Assembly (NCBI GenBank): GCA_021463315.1 | Contig: JAJTXO010000098.1 | Coordinates: 1-9,748, forward strand | Source: Caldilineales bacterium | GTDB taxonomy: Bacteria > Chloroflexota > Anaerolineae > JAAEKA01 | DNA length: 9,748 bases | Reading direction: 5' to 3' | Shown: piece after piece, positions 1 to 7,115 of the stretch | Layout: the number at the start of each line of letters is the position of its first letter | Position numbering within the stretch: position 1 is the stretch's first letter | The notes under the pieces: model-generated | The model's input: the letters and a program-made list of their open reading frames with translations, nothing else | Database searches by the model: none | What the model was told of the DNA's origin: nothing | Program-made: the position numbers and the translations under genes

Positions 1-1589
1 GCCGGCTCTGGTGTGGCCGAGGGACCCGGAGGAGGCGGGGTGGGAGTGGCCGCCCGCGCGGGCGGGGCGGCGGCCGTCGGCGCGACCGGCACGCGCGTGG
101 GGGGGATGCCCACGGGCAACGCCTGCACGTCCGCGTCGGTGCGCACCAGCCGCGCGGCCACCCAGCCCGGCCGGTCGTCGATGCAGCAAACCACCAGCCA
201 ATCCCCGGTCGCGTCCCGCCCCACCAGCGCCAACTGGCTGCCCACAGCCAACTGGCCGGCGATGGGATAGTCGGTGCCGGGACCTAGCCGCACATTCAGG
301 CTGTCGCTCTGCACCTCGACGAACGGGGTGGGCTCGGCCGGCGCCGGCGCGGTGGGTGTGGTCGCGGGCTGCAGCAAGGCCAGCTCAGCCTGGGCCTGGG
401 ATGGATCGGAGACCGCCAGCGCGGCCGCCTGCTGGAAGGCCCGCGCGGCCGCGGCCGCGTCGCCGGCCGCGCCGGCCTGCTGGCCCCGCTGCAGCAGCAG
501 CCCATAGGCCAGCTCGGCCGCCTGGCCGCCAGCATAGTCCGGCTGCTGCGCCAACAGATCCAGCAAGGTGGCCTCGGCCTGGGCCAGGTCGTTGCGATCC
601 AGCGCCTGGCGCGCGTTCAGGTAGCGGTGGGCGAGCTGCTGTTCCTCGGCCGCCTCCACGTTGCGCGGGCGCAAGATCAGCGCCTTGCCGAAACGCGCCA
701 AAGCCTGGCGAATGCTGTCCCCGCTGGCGTCGGGCGTGGCCAACAGGCTGCGGCCATCGCGCAGATAGAGCACGAAAAGCAACTCGCGCACCGCATCCTG
801 CTGATAGGCTGAATCCAGCTCGGTCAATTGCTCCAACTGGCCGATGGCCTGGCTGTACTGGCCCTCGTCGTAGAAGGCCACGCCGGCGCGAAAGAGGGTC
901 GATGCCTCGCGCTGATGCAGCACCGAATCCAGGCGCTGGCTGGCGTCGGCGTAGACCGGATCCACAGCCAGGATCGAACGCAGCCGCGCCTCGGCCGTGT
1001 CCCAATCCTCCGCGGCAATGGCGGCATTGGCCTGCTCATAGGCCAACGCGAGCTGCTCCAGGCGCGCGGCCCGCTCCAGCCCTTCCTGGGCCAGGCCGAC
1101 GAAACGATCGGGGGCCAGTTCCAGCAGCCGGGAAAAGGACTCTTGCGCGCCCTGGTAGTCGCCCACGGCCAGGCTGGCCTGGCCGCGGTTGTAGAGCGCC
1201 TCGTACTCCAGACGGTCGCCCACCTTGGGCAGCCAACCCTGCCACCAGGCCAGCACAGCCAGGACCGCGATGGCCACCAGCAGCGGCGCAGCCCAGCGCA
1301 ACAGGGCCGCAGGCCGGCGGCGGCGCTCGGCCTCCTCCTCCTTCAGCGCCTCCTCAGCGTTCGCGTCCACATGCTCCAGCTGCAACAGCCAACGCGCCTC
1401 GTCGATCAGCGGATCGAGGCCGGGCCAGTTGGGTTCGATGGCCTTCAGACGCGTGAAGCTGTCCAACGCCTGACGCCAATCGCGCCGCTGGTAGCTGGCC
1501 ATGCCCTGTTCGTAGAGCGCCTCAGCGCGCAGCGCGGCGCCGGCATCGGCCGCGGGGCGCGGCGGCTGGCTGGGGTCGGACGGAGTCAT
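1..1589 (-). CDS. TPR-repeat, single-pass membrane protein with extracytoplasmic SH3-like domain (3' end outside window)
   Basis: About 529 codons are visible; the frame stays open to the left edge, so the C-terminus is missing. Read from the ATG at 1589, it holds one TPR-like helix pair (about residues 22-57), a charged stretch ending in RRRR, a hydrophobic segment (about 96-117), then further TPR-like units starting near 129, 180, 229, 284, 319 and 360. A Thr/Pro linker follows (about 408-422), then a bacterial SH3-like domain (about 424-484, 'LNVRLGPGTDYPIAG', 'GDWLVV', 'GWVAARLV') and a Pro/Ala/Thr-rich tail. The positive-inside rule places the first TPR in the cytoplasm and the rest outside. 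TPRs mediate protein contacts and SH3b domains often bind cell-wall or glycan ligands, so a scaffold or envelope-sensing role is an inference. The start is supported by GAGGA at 1599-1603, nine bases upstream, and by a 4-base ATGA overlap with the preceding gene's stop. A Cys pair (468-469) lies inside the SH3 domain. Gene and domain calls are firm; function is unknown. Confidence 0.88.
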   Translation of the reverse strand, partial: MTPSDPSQPPRPAADAGAALRAEALYEQGMASYQRRDWRQALDSFTRLKAIEPNWPGLDPLIDEARWLLQLEHVDANAEEALKEEEAERRRRPAALLRWAAPLLVAIAVLAVLAWWQGWLPKVGDRLEYEALYNRGQASLAVGDYQGAQESFSRLLELAPDRFVGLAQEGLERAARLEQLALAYEQANAAIAAEDWDTAEARLRSILAVDPVYADASQRLDSVLHQREASTLFRAGVAFYDEGQYSQAIGQLEQLTELDSAYQQDAVRELLFVLYLRDGRSLLATPDASGDSIRQALARFGKALILRPRNVEAAEEQQLAHRYLNARQALDRNDLAQAEATLLDLLAQQPDYAGGQAAELAYGLLLQRGQQAGAAGDAAAAARAFQQAAALAVSDPSQAQAELALLQPATTPTAPAPAEPTPFVEVQSDSLNVRLGPGTDYPIAGQLAVGSQLALVGRDATGDWLVVCCIDDRPGWVAARLVRTDADVQALPVGIPPTRVPVAPTAAAPPARAATPTPPPPGPSATPEP

Positions 1590-4500
1590 CGCAAATAGTC
1601 CTCAGGGGAAAGCGGGCTCATGGGGGGCGCGGCCTCGCCGTCGGACGCCAGCGCGCGGTTGGGCCAACACACCTGCGGCGGCTCCGCGGCCGCCTGGGCG
1701 TTGATGGGCGCCAGCGGCAGAAAGACCTTGGGCAGCTCGCCCCGCACCCGCATGCCATAGACATCGGTGTAGGTGTTGAAGCGACTGTCCAGCCGGTTGT
1801 GCGAGGAAAGCTGCAACGTGACGGTCTGGCCGGCATAGGCGCTCAGATCGATCTCGGCCCGCTGCCACTGGGAGTCGCGCAGCTCGATCGGCTCTGGGAA
1901 CTGGGCCTCGCTGTTGCCGGCGCGCAGCAGCACATCGGCCTCGGCCGCGCCCGACGCCTGCACCGTCACGTCGAAGGAATCGACCCAGCGGAAGGGGGGC
2001 GGCGGATCGATGGGACAGCGGATGTTCCAGATGGTCGCGGTGGTGGTGATCTGGTCGTAGCTCTGCACGCGGTACCAGAACTCCAACTTCGGCTGCGGCA
2101 CATCCGCCAGGCTGGGCACGGTGAGCTGCTGGCTGATTCCAGACCAGGAATCGCCGCATTCCAGGGTGGGGATGTTGCCCGGATCCGCGCAGGCCTGCCA
2201 GATGGGGCTGCCCAGCCGGGCGGCCGGGATGATCTCGCCAGGATTCAGGTCGGTCTCCTGGATCAACGCAAGGCCCAGCGTGGCGGCGGTGTCCCAGCCG
2301 TCGAAATTCTGGCTGCTGAACGCGCCGTTGTCGATGGCATCCACCAGGACGGTGTTGCGGCCACCGGCCGTGGCCCAGGGCGAGGTGTTGCCCGCGGCGT
2401 CGATGGCGCGCACGCGGAAGCTGGTGAGCTGGCCGCGCTGGCTGTCATACAGGCCGCTGGTCGCGGTGACGCCGTTCAGCCAGGGCTGCCAGGCGCCGGC
2501 CGCACCCTGACGCACCTGCACGTCGAAGCCAGCCAGGCCAGAGCCGGCCGCCTCGCCATCGCTGCCGGCCCATTGCACCGGGATCGCGGCCTCGCGGCTG
2601 TAGCTGGGCAGCGGCATGAGCTGGGCAGTGGGCGGCTGGCTGTCGATGCGCAGCGGATGCTCCTGCTGGCTGACGTTGCCAGCCAGGTCCGCGCTGCGCA
2701 CCCGCAGCGTGTGATCGCCCTGTTCGTCGATCACAAAGGAAAGGCTGGCGGCGGGCGGCTGATCATCCAACTGCCAGGCGACGCTGTCCAGGCCGGCCAG
2801 GCCATCGCTGGTCGTGATGGTGACCATTACCGGGCTGCGGAACCAGCCAGACGGGCTGGGCTGGGGCTGAAGCTGCACCGCCAGCTCCGGCGGCGTCGCA
2901 TCGTAGCGGATCGCGCCGGGCAGCGCCACCAGTTGGCTCAGGCTGCTGTTGCCGGCCGCGTCCTCCAGCCAGAAATAGCCGTCGTGGATCCCCTCGGCCG
3001 GCGGGGTCAGGCTGAGGCTTTGATCGGCGGCCGGCAGGGGCTGGCCGGCCTGCGCGTTGGCCGGCGGCTGCCAGCTCCAGCGCGCGGTGGCCACCCCGGA
3101 CGCGTCCATGGGGTTGCGCCAGGTCAGCGTCCATTGGTCGGCGTTGCTCCATTGGGTGGGGGTGATGGCCACGGCGATGGGCGCGGCCGGCGGGTTGGCG
3201 TCGACGCGCACCACGGCCATGTAGGGGCCAGCCAACAGGCCGGCCCGATCCTGGCCGTAGTAGTCCAGCACGTGCCGCCCAGCGTCGGGGATCGACAAGG
3301 TGGCCGTGGTGACGGTCTGCTGCCAGGGGCCGCCGTCCAGCCGATAGCGCAGCCAATCGGGGCCGCTGCCGGCATCGGCGATGGAGAGCGCGGCCTGGGC
3401 AGGACCGGTGAACCAGCCAGCGCTGCCCGCGGGGCCGCTGAGATCGGCCAGCAGATGGGGCGGCGTCGCGTCGAACTGCAGGACGCCGGCATAGGTGAAC
3501 GGGCCGCGATGGCCGGCGCCATCGCGCAGAGAGAGCCACACCGGCCATTCGCCTTCGGCCGGCGCGGCCAGCCCTTCGATGCGGCTGGTTGCGGTGTAGA
3601 AGGTCGCGGCGACCGGATCGACGATGCCTGTGCCGATCCAGACATCCGCGCCGGCGATGCCGCTGGTGTCGGACGGGCTCTGCCAGCTCAGGGTGAAGGC
3701 GTTGCTGGCTGACCAGCCGGCTGGCTCGATGGCCAGCGCCAGCGGCGCGCCCGGCGGCTCCAGATCCAACGAGATGGCCACGGTGCGACTGATCTCACGG
3801 TTGCCTGCCACGTCCAGGCTGTAATAGCTGACCTGATGCAGCCCCGACGTGTTGAACGCCTGCGGGGTCGCCATCTGCCAGGCGCCGCCATCGATGCGCA
3901 TCCTTGTGCTCGCCACGCCTGAGCCGGCGATGGGCGGGGTGGTGGGCAGGAGATCGGTGGCCTGGAACTGCAGCAACACCGGCCGGGTGTAGAAGCCGGA
4001 TGGCTGCGGCGCCGGCGGACTCAGGGTCAGCGTAGTCACGGGGGGATGGCTGTCCAGCCGCAGCGCCAGGCTGTGCAGCGGCGTGCGGTTGCCGGCCCGA
4101 TCGCTGCCGCGCGCGGTCAGGGCATAGAGGCCGTCCTGGGCGATCAAGAGGGTGTTGCCCACGCCGGGCGGCTGGTTGTTCAGTTGCCAGGTGACGCCGG
4201 CCGGCCCGGAGACCAGATCGGTGACGACGAACGAAACGGTGATCGGCGCGGTGTACCAGCCGCTGGGGCGCGGCGCGGGAACCACGTTCAGCCCCAACTG
4301 CGGCAGCTCCGGATCGATGGCAAAGGCGCGCGCCTGGGTGGGCATGACGTTGCCGGCGCCATCGGCGGCCGTGATCACCAGATTGTGGACGCCAGCCGCG
4401 CTGATGACCACAGAGCTGGCGATGCTGGCTGGCCCACCGTTCAACTGCCAGCCCCAGCTCTGCACGCCGCTGAGCGCGTCGGCCGGCGTGAAGGCGACTG

Positions 4501-5407
4501 TCACGGTGTCTGTATACCAGCCGTTTTGCCCCAAAGTTCCCTGGCTGGCCAGCCCCACCGAGGGGGGCGTGGCGTCGTAGCGGAAGGCGCCCAGATGCAC
4601 GCGGTAGGTGGTGTGATCCACGTTGCCCGCGCGGTCCTTCAGCCAGACCAGCATGTGATGGGTTCCTTCGCCGGGAACCTGGATGTCGTCGATGGTGTTG
4701 GTGGTGCTGACGAAGACGCCATCGGTGGGGAAAAGCGGCTCCGAGTTGAGACGGTAGAACGCGCCGGCGATGCCGGAGGTGTCCGGCGGGTTGGTCCAGC
4801 TCTCGCGAAAGCTGTTGATGTTGGTCCAGGTGTTGGGAGTGCTGACCATGCCGGAGGGCGCCGCGGGCGCCACCGTGTCGATGCGCACCAGATAGGGGCT
4901 GCTCTGCACGGCCTGGCCCTCGCCCGTGGTCACCTGAAATTGGATGCGGTTCTGCGTGGCGCTGTCGGGCAGGCTAAGGCCGTTGACCGCGATCTGCAGC
5001 GTGGCGGGGTCGAGCAGGGTAGCGCTCAGGCCGGCGTTGCTCCAGGCGCTCCAGGTGACGCCGCCGTCGCTGGTGATGCGGAAGAGGCTGGCCTGGTCGT
5101 CGAAGCCCTCGCTGGCGCCGACGATCACGCCCGCGCTCAGCGGCAGGGCCGCGACCCAATCGCTGGGGTAGAAATTGCTCCAGACCACGGCCTCGCCGGC
5201 CCTGGCCGCAGCCGGCCGCGGCCAGGCGCTGGCTGTGGCCGCGTTGGTGCGGCCCACGGCCAGGATCAAGCCGCCCAGCAGCGCCAGCGCGCAGGCCAGG
5301 CTGAGGCTCAGATGGGCGCGCCGCAGCGCTGAGCGGCCAACCCAGCGGCCGCCAGCGCGGGCAGAGGAATTTTGACAGGTGGTGGGTTGTACGGGCTTCG
5401 ACATCAT
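1586..5407 (-). CDS. Large secreted multi-domain Ig-like (OmpL47/Big-type) protein with C-terminal beta-sandwich domain
   Basis: 1273 residues. The N-terminus has a basic region and a hydrophobic segment (about 32-51), then a likely signal-peptidase site near 'NAATA'. Residues 70-178 form a beta-rich region with 'TSDGGVTWSAWSN' and 'PYLVRIDTVAP'. Two module types then alternate. Type A ('PSGWYTAPITVSF...D.AGN...LRID', like OmpL47-type or Big domains) occurs at about 281-365, 366-452, 453-548, 650-736 and 841-922. Type B ('W..P.DTSGIAGA...EG.H...WL.D.AGN...RYDATPP') occurs at about 179-280, 551-649 and 739-840. An FnIII-like module follows (about 925-1024), then a jelly-roll/MAM-like domain (about 1027-1225) with four Cys. 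'KVFLPLAP' near 1227 resembles the terminal LPL-type tail of other Chloroflexota secreted proteins, but about 40 residues follow it. No catalytic motif is evident. Such arrays usually act as surface adhesins or stalks; that role is inferred. The start codon overlaps the regulator's stop (ATGA, 5404-5407) with no clear Shine-Dalgarno, pointing to coupled translation. Confidence 0.9.
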   Translation of the reverse strand: MMSKPVQPTTCQNSSARAGGRWVGRSALRRAHLSLSLACALALLGGLILAVGRTNAATASAWPRPAAARAGEAVVWSNFYPSDWVAALPLSAGVIVGASEGFDDQASLFRITSDGGVTWSAWSNAGLSATLLDPATLQIAVNGLSLPDSATQNRIQFQVTTGEGQAVQSSPYLVRIDTVAPAAPSGMVSTPNTWTNINSFRESWTNPPDTSGIAGAFYRLNSEPLFPTDGVFVSTTNTIDDIQVPGEGTHHMLVWLKDRAGNVDHTTYRVHLGAFRYDATPPSVGLASQGTLGQNGWYTDTVTVAFTPADALSGVQSWGWQLNGGPASIASSVVISAAGVHNLVITAADGAGNVMPTQARAFAIDPELPQLGLNVVPAPRPSGWYTAPITVSFVVTDLVSGPAGVTWQLNNQPPGVGNTLLIAQDGLYALTARGSDRAGNRTPLHSLALRLDSHPPVTTLTLSPPAPQPSGFYTRPVLLQFQATDLLPTTPPIAGSGVASTRMRIDGGAWQMATPQAFNTSGLHQVSYYSLDVAGNREISRTVAISLDLEPPGAPLALAIEPAGWSASNAFTLSWQSPSDTSGIAGADVWIGTGIVDPVAATFYTATSRIEGLAAPAEGEWPVWLSLRDGAGHRGPFTYAGVLQFDATPPHLLADLSGPAGSAGWFTGPAQAALSIADAGSGPDWLRYRLDGGPWQQTVTTATLSIPDAGRHVLDYYGQDRAGLLAGPYMAVVRVDANPPAAPIAVAITPTQWSNADQWTLTWRNPMDASGVATARWSWQPPANAQAGQPLPAADQSLSLTPPAEGIHDGYFWLEDAAGNSSLSQLVALPGAIRYDATPPELAVQLQPQPSPSGWFRSPVMVTITTSDGLAGLDSVAWQLDDQPPAASLSFVIDEQGDHTLRVRSADLAGNVSQQEHPLRIDSQPPTAQLMPLPSYSREAAIPVQWAGSDGEAAGSGLAGFDVQVRQGAAGAWQPWLNGVTATSGLYDSQRGQLTSFRVRAIDAAGNTSPWATAGGRNTVLVDAIDNGAFSSQNFDGWDTAATLGLALIQETDLNPGEIIPAARLGSPIWQACADPGNIPTLECGDSWSGISQQLTVPSLADVPQPKLEFWYRVQSYDQITTTATIWNIRCPIDPPPPFRWVDSFDVTVQASGAAEADVLLRAGNSEAQFPEPIELRDSQWQRAEIDLSAYAGQTVTLQLSSHNRLDSRFNTYTDVYGMRVRGELPKVFLPLAPINAQAAAEPPQVCWPNRALASDGEAAPPMSPLSPEDYLR
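1599..1603 (-). promoter_or_regulatory. Ribosome binding site of the TPR/SH3 gene
   Basis: On the minus strand this reads GAGGA, nine bases before the ATG at 1589. It lies inside the last codons of the upstream Ig-like gene, so ribosomes could both reinitiate at the ATGA overlap and enter independently. This supports 1589 as the start. Confidence 0.6.
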
Positions 5408-6090
5408 TCTGCTATAAACTTATAGCCCAGTCCTCGCACTGTCTGCACATATCTGGGATCATCGGGGTCAGCTTCGATTTTCAGGCGCAGACGGCGCACA
5501 TAGACCGCGATCTGGTTGGCATAGCCGTCGTAGTCATAGCCCCACACGTGGCTGATGATCTGATCGTGGGTCAGGGTGCGGCCGGGATTGCGCATCAGGC
5601 AGTGGAGCAGGCGAAATTCAATCGGCGTCAGTTCGACCTTGGCGCCGTCGGGCAAGAGCACCATGTTGGTGATCGGGTCGATCTGCAGGTTGCCCGCGCT
5701 GAGCGCGGCCTGGGCATCGCTGAGCAGCAGGGTGTCGGAGCGGCGCAGCACGGACCGCACCCGCGCCAGCAGCTCGGCCGGCTCGAAGGGCTTGGCCAGG
5801 TAGTCGTCGGCGCCGATATCCAGGCCATGCACGCGATCCACCGTCTCGCCCTTGGCCGACAGGATGATGATCGGCACGGTCATGGTGCGGCGGATGCGCT
5901 GGGTCACCTGCAGGCCATCCAGCCCTGGCATCATCACATCCAGAATCACCAGGTCGGGCGTCTGCTGCTCCACCAGGCGCAGCGCGTCCAGGCCGTTGTC
6001 CGCGGTCGCGACCGCATAGCCCTCCTCCGACAGGAGAAAGGCGGTCATCTTCAGGCTGGGCGGATCGTCGTCCACGATCAAAACGCGCAT
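5404..6090 (-). CDS. OmpR/PhoB-family response regulator (receiver plus winged-helix)
   Basis: 228 residues from the ATG at 6090. The receiver domain (about 1-118) carries the acidic cluster D7-D9 ('MRVLIVDDDPPS'), phosphoacceptor D51 ('LVILDVMMPGLDG'), S78 ('IIILSAKGE') and K100 ('DDYLAKPF'), so it looks phosphorylation-competent. A winged-helix DNA-binding domain follows (about 130-226) with 'ELTPIEFRLLHCLMRNPGR', 'VWGYDYDGYANQIAVYVRR' and the terminal wing 'VQTVRGLGYKF'. It should act in the cytoplasm as a transcription factor activated by a histidine kinase; none is encoded here, so its signal is unknown. It heads the operon and its stop overlaps the start of the Ig-like gene by four bases. 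An in-frame ATG at 6132 would add 14 residues (MASLFFTPETHRIT). I prefer 6090 because family members begin immediately before the first beta strand, but the predicted transcription start lies only about 8 bases upstream of 6132 and the GGAG at 6106-6109 is 15 bases from 6090, so the start is not settled. Confidence 0.93.
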   Translation of the reverse strand: MRVLIVDDDPPSLKMTAFLLSEEGYAVATADNGLDALRLVEQQTPDLVILDVMMPGLDGLQVTQRIRRTMTVPIIILSAKGETVDRVHGLDIGADDYLAKPFEPAELLARVRSVLRRSDTLLLSDAQAALSAGNLQIDPITNMVLLPDGAKVELTPIEFRLLHCLMRNPGRTLTHDQIISHVWGYDYDGYANQIAVYVRRLRLKIEADPDDPRYVQTVRGLGYKFIAE

Positions 6091-6146
6091 GGTGATGCGG
6101 TGCGTCTCCGGTGTGAAAAATAGGCTGGCCATCGCCAGCCGCGTCG

Positions 6147-6175
6147 ATTATACCATTCGGCGCGGGCAATCGCAA
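6147..6175 (-). promoter_or_regulatory. Sigma70-type promoter of the response-regulator operon
   Basis: On the minus strand a -35 box TTGCGA (6175-6170) is followed after 17 bases by a perfect -10 box TATAAT (6152-6147), preceded by an extended TG (6155-6154). The predicted transcription start is near 6140. This gives a leader of about 50 bases to the ATG at 6090, or about 8 bases to the ATG at 6132. Spacing and the extended -10 make this a good match; no transcript data support it here. Confidence 0.65.
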
Positions 6176-6206
6176 ACGCCCCACGGGCCAGCCGCCTGCG
6201 TCATCG

Positions 6207-6293
6207 AGACTTCGGAGGTGGCCGCCTCGCGTGCAGAACACCGCTCGCGGCGTCAAGATCAACTGGCCAGACGACCGGCCACTTCCGAAGTCT
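6207..6293. repeat. Hairpin-forming inverted repeat, family member 3
   Basis: Left arm AGACTTCGGAGGTGGCCG (6207-6224) pairs with right arm CGGCCACTTCCGAAGTCT (6276-6293), with 17 of 18 positions complementary and a 51-base interior. It starts 15 bases past the stop of the PPC-like gene and ends 32 bases before the regulator promoter. Its arms, and the ATCGAGA flank on the left, match the repeats at 9461-9656 (about 18 of 25 positions on the left side), while the interior is different. No T-tract follows, so it is not a canonical intrinsic terminator, though as RNA it could still act as a 3' stabiliser or terminator. Confidence 0.8.
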
Positions 6294-6307
6294 GGGAGCT
6301 GAGAGCG

Positions 6308-6922
6308 CTAACGCCGCGCCTCGGCGCTATGGAGCAGCAGCGGCAGGTATTGCTTCAGCAGCGGCGGCCGCGGCGTGGCGGTGGGCGTGGCCGTGGGCGT
6401 GACCGTCGGCGTGACCGCCAGGGGGCACCAGACGCTGAGCTGGTAGGGGCCGGCCGCGCCGTCGAAGCCGTCGACCACCAGATAGTAGAGCCCCGCGGCC
6501 AGCCCGTGCGCGCTGATGGCGTTGTCGCCGTGAGCGATGCAACTGCTTGGGTTCTGCCCGGTCAGCAGCAGCAGATCCAGGTCGCTGCTCATGCCGCCCA
6601 GCAGCAGGTCCACGTCCGCGGCGGCATCCAGCCGCAGTGAATACACCCGTTCTGGCCCGGTCAGGGGCAGCCAGGGCGCGCAGGCGTACTGGCTGGCGGT
6701 GTTGGTCGCGCCCACCGTCGTACCTGCGACGGTCTGCCCGCAGGCGATCGGCGCGGCGCTGGGGGTGTCGGGCGTGGGAGTGGCCGTGGCCGTGGCCGTG
6801 GGGGTGAGCTCAGGCTGAGCAGCCCGCGCCGGCGCGCCGCCTGGCAGCGCTAATGCTGCCAGAGCCAGCAACGCCAGCGCCGCCAAACCACACAGGATAA
6901 CCGCTCGTCGCGTGTCTGTCAT
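6308..6922 (-). CDS. Small secreted protein with PPC-like domain, TPT linkers and YLPLLL tail
   Basis: 204 residues from the ATG at 6922. An N-terminal signal peptide (about 1-35, 'MTDTRRAVILCGLAALALLA' to 'APARA') is followed by a Thr/Ala/Pro linker (39-57). A compact domain (about 58-168) contains 'ERVYSLRLDAAADVDLLL', 'SSDLDLLLLTG' and 'GLAAGLYYLVVDGFDGAAGP', the pattern of bacterial pre-peptidase C-terminal (PPC) domains. A second linker (170-187) precedes the end 'LLKQYLPLLLHSAEARR'. Four Cys in the mature part (61, 81, 128, 166) could form two disulfides. There is no protease or other catalytic domain, so the PPC-like domain stands alone; PPC domains usually accompany secreted enzymes and may bind or stabilise, so the role here is unknown. 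An upstream in-frame ATG at 7036 would add 38 residues but lies inside the predicted -10 box and lacks a signal-peptide start; AAGG at 6932-6935, nine bases upstream, supports 6922. The gene is not overlapped by its neighbours and seems monocistronic. Confidence 0.85.
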   Translation of the reverse strand: MTDTRRAVILCGLAALALLALAALALPGGAPARAAQPELTPTATATATPTPDTPSAAPIACGQTVAGTTVGATNTASQYACAPWLPLTGPERVYSLRLDAAADVDLLLGGMSSDLDLLLLTGQNPSSCIAHGDNAISAHGLAAGLYYLVVDGFDGAAGPYQLSVWCPLAVTPTVTPTATPTATPRPPLLKQYLPLLLHSAEARR

Positions 6923-7028
6923 ACGTCTATGCCTTGCGCTTCGCCGCGCTCTACCATCGCACCCCAGAGTGCAACCGGCGACTGTCGCATTCCGGAGCCA
7001 TCCGATGGCCGCGCGCGGCCTGTGGAGT
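6923..7028 (-). promoter_or_regulatory. Predicted 5' leader of the PPC-like gene, rich in small palindromes
   Basis: About 105 bases lie between the predicted transcription start (near 7028) and the ATG at 6922. The stretch holds a perfect 14-base palindrome GGCCGCGCGCGGCC (7007-7020), an overlapping GCCATC-C-GATGGC (6997-7009), a short GCGAC-A-GTCGC palindrome and a GCAC/GTGC hairpin nearer the start codon. I recognise no riboswitch family. The palindromes could be regulator-binding sites or RNA structure, or could simply reflect high GC content. Confidence 0.35.
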
Positions 7029-7034
7029 GAACGC

Positions 7035-7063
7035 ATTATACCGCCGGGAGGTTCCGCTGGCGA
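7035..7063 (-). promoter_or_regulatory. Predicted promoter of the PPC-like gene
   Basis: On the minus strand a perfect -10 box TATAAT (7040-7035) lies 17 bases from a weaker -35 box TCGCCA (7063-7058, four of six consensus positions). It points towards the PPC-like gene, and the implied transcription start (near 7028) excludes the 7036 ATG as its start. It is back-to-back with the plus-strand promoter at 7086-7115. Confidence 0.5.
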
Positions 7064-7085
7064 AACTGGTTGAGCCTGGCGGTTC

Positions 7086-7115
7086 TTGACGGGCCGCGGC
7101 TTTCGGTGGTATGCT
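7086..7115 (+). promoter_or_regulatory. Sigma70-type promoter of the 778-residue membrane protein
   Basis: A -35 box TTGACG (7086-7091) and a -10 box TATGCT (7110-7115) are separated by 18 bases, and the -10 has an extended TG (7107-7108). The predicted transcription start (about 7121-7123) falls only a few bases before the ATG at 7127, suggesting a nearly leaderless message. The 'TGGTAT' core is shared with the response-regulator promoter. Confidence 0.6.

Noticed and set aside
11..1456. Plus-strand open frame of 481 codons
   Set aside because: Its Arg/Pro/Ala-rich translation is a shadow of the TPR/SH3 gene, whose minus-strand frame gives recognisable TPR, membrane and SH3 segments.
1799..3712. 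Long plus-strand open frame of 637 codons, and another of 428 codons at 4046-5332
   Set aside because: Both are antisense to the Ig-array gene. Their translations are low-complexity Gly/Arg/Ala/His-rich with no domain logic, as expected for the shadow of a GC-rich gene; the minus frame has clear repeated modules, a signal peptide and coupled starts.
6207..6293. Canonical intrinsic terminator
   Set aside because: The arms are long and strong, but the loop region is 51 bases and no T-tract follows on either strand; recorded as a repeat instead.
6923..7036. Upstream ATG (7036) for the PPC-like gene
   Set aside because: It overlaps the TATAAT box, and the Arg-rich extension would bury the signal peptide at residue 39.
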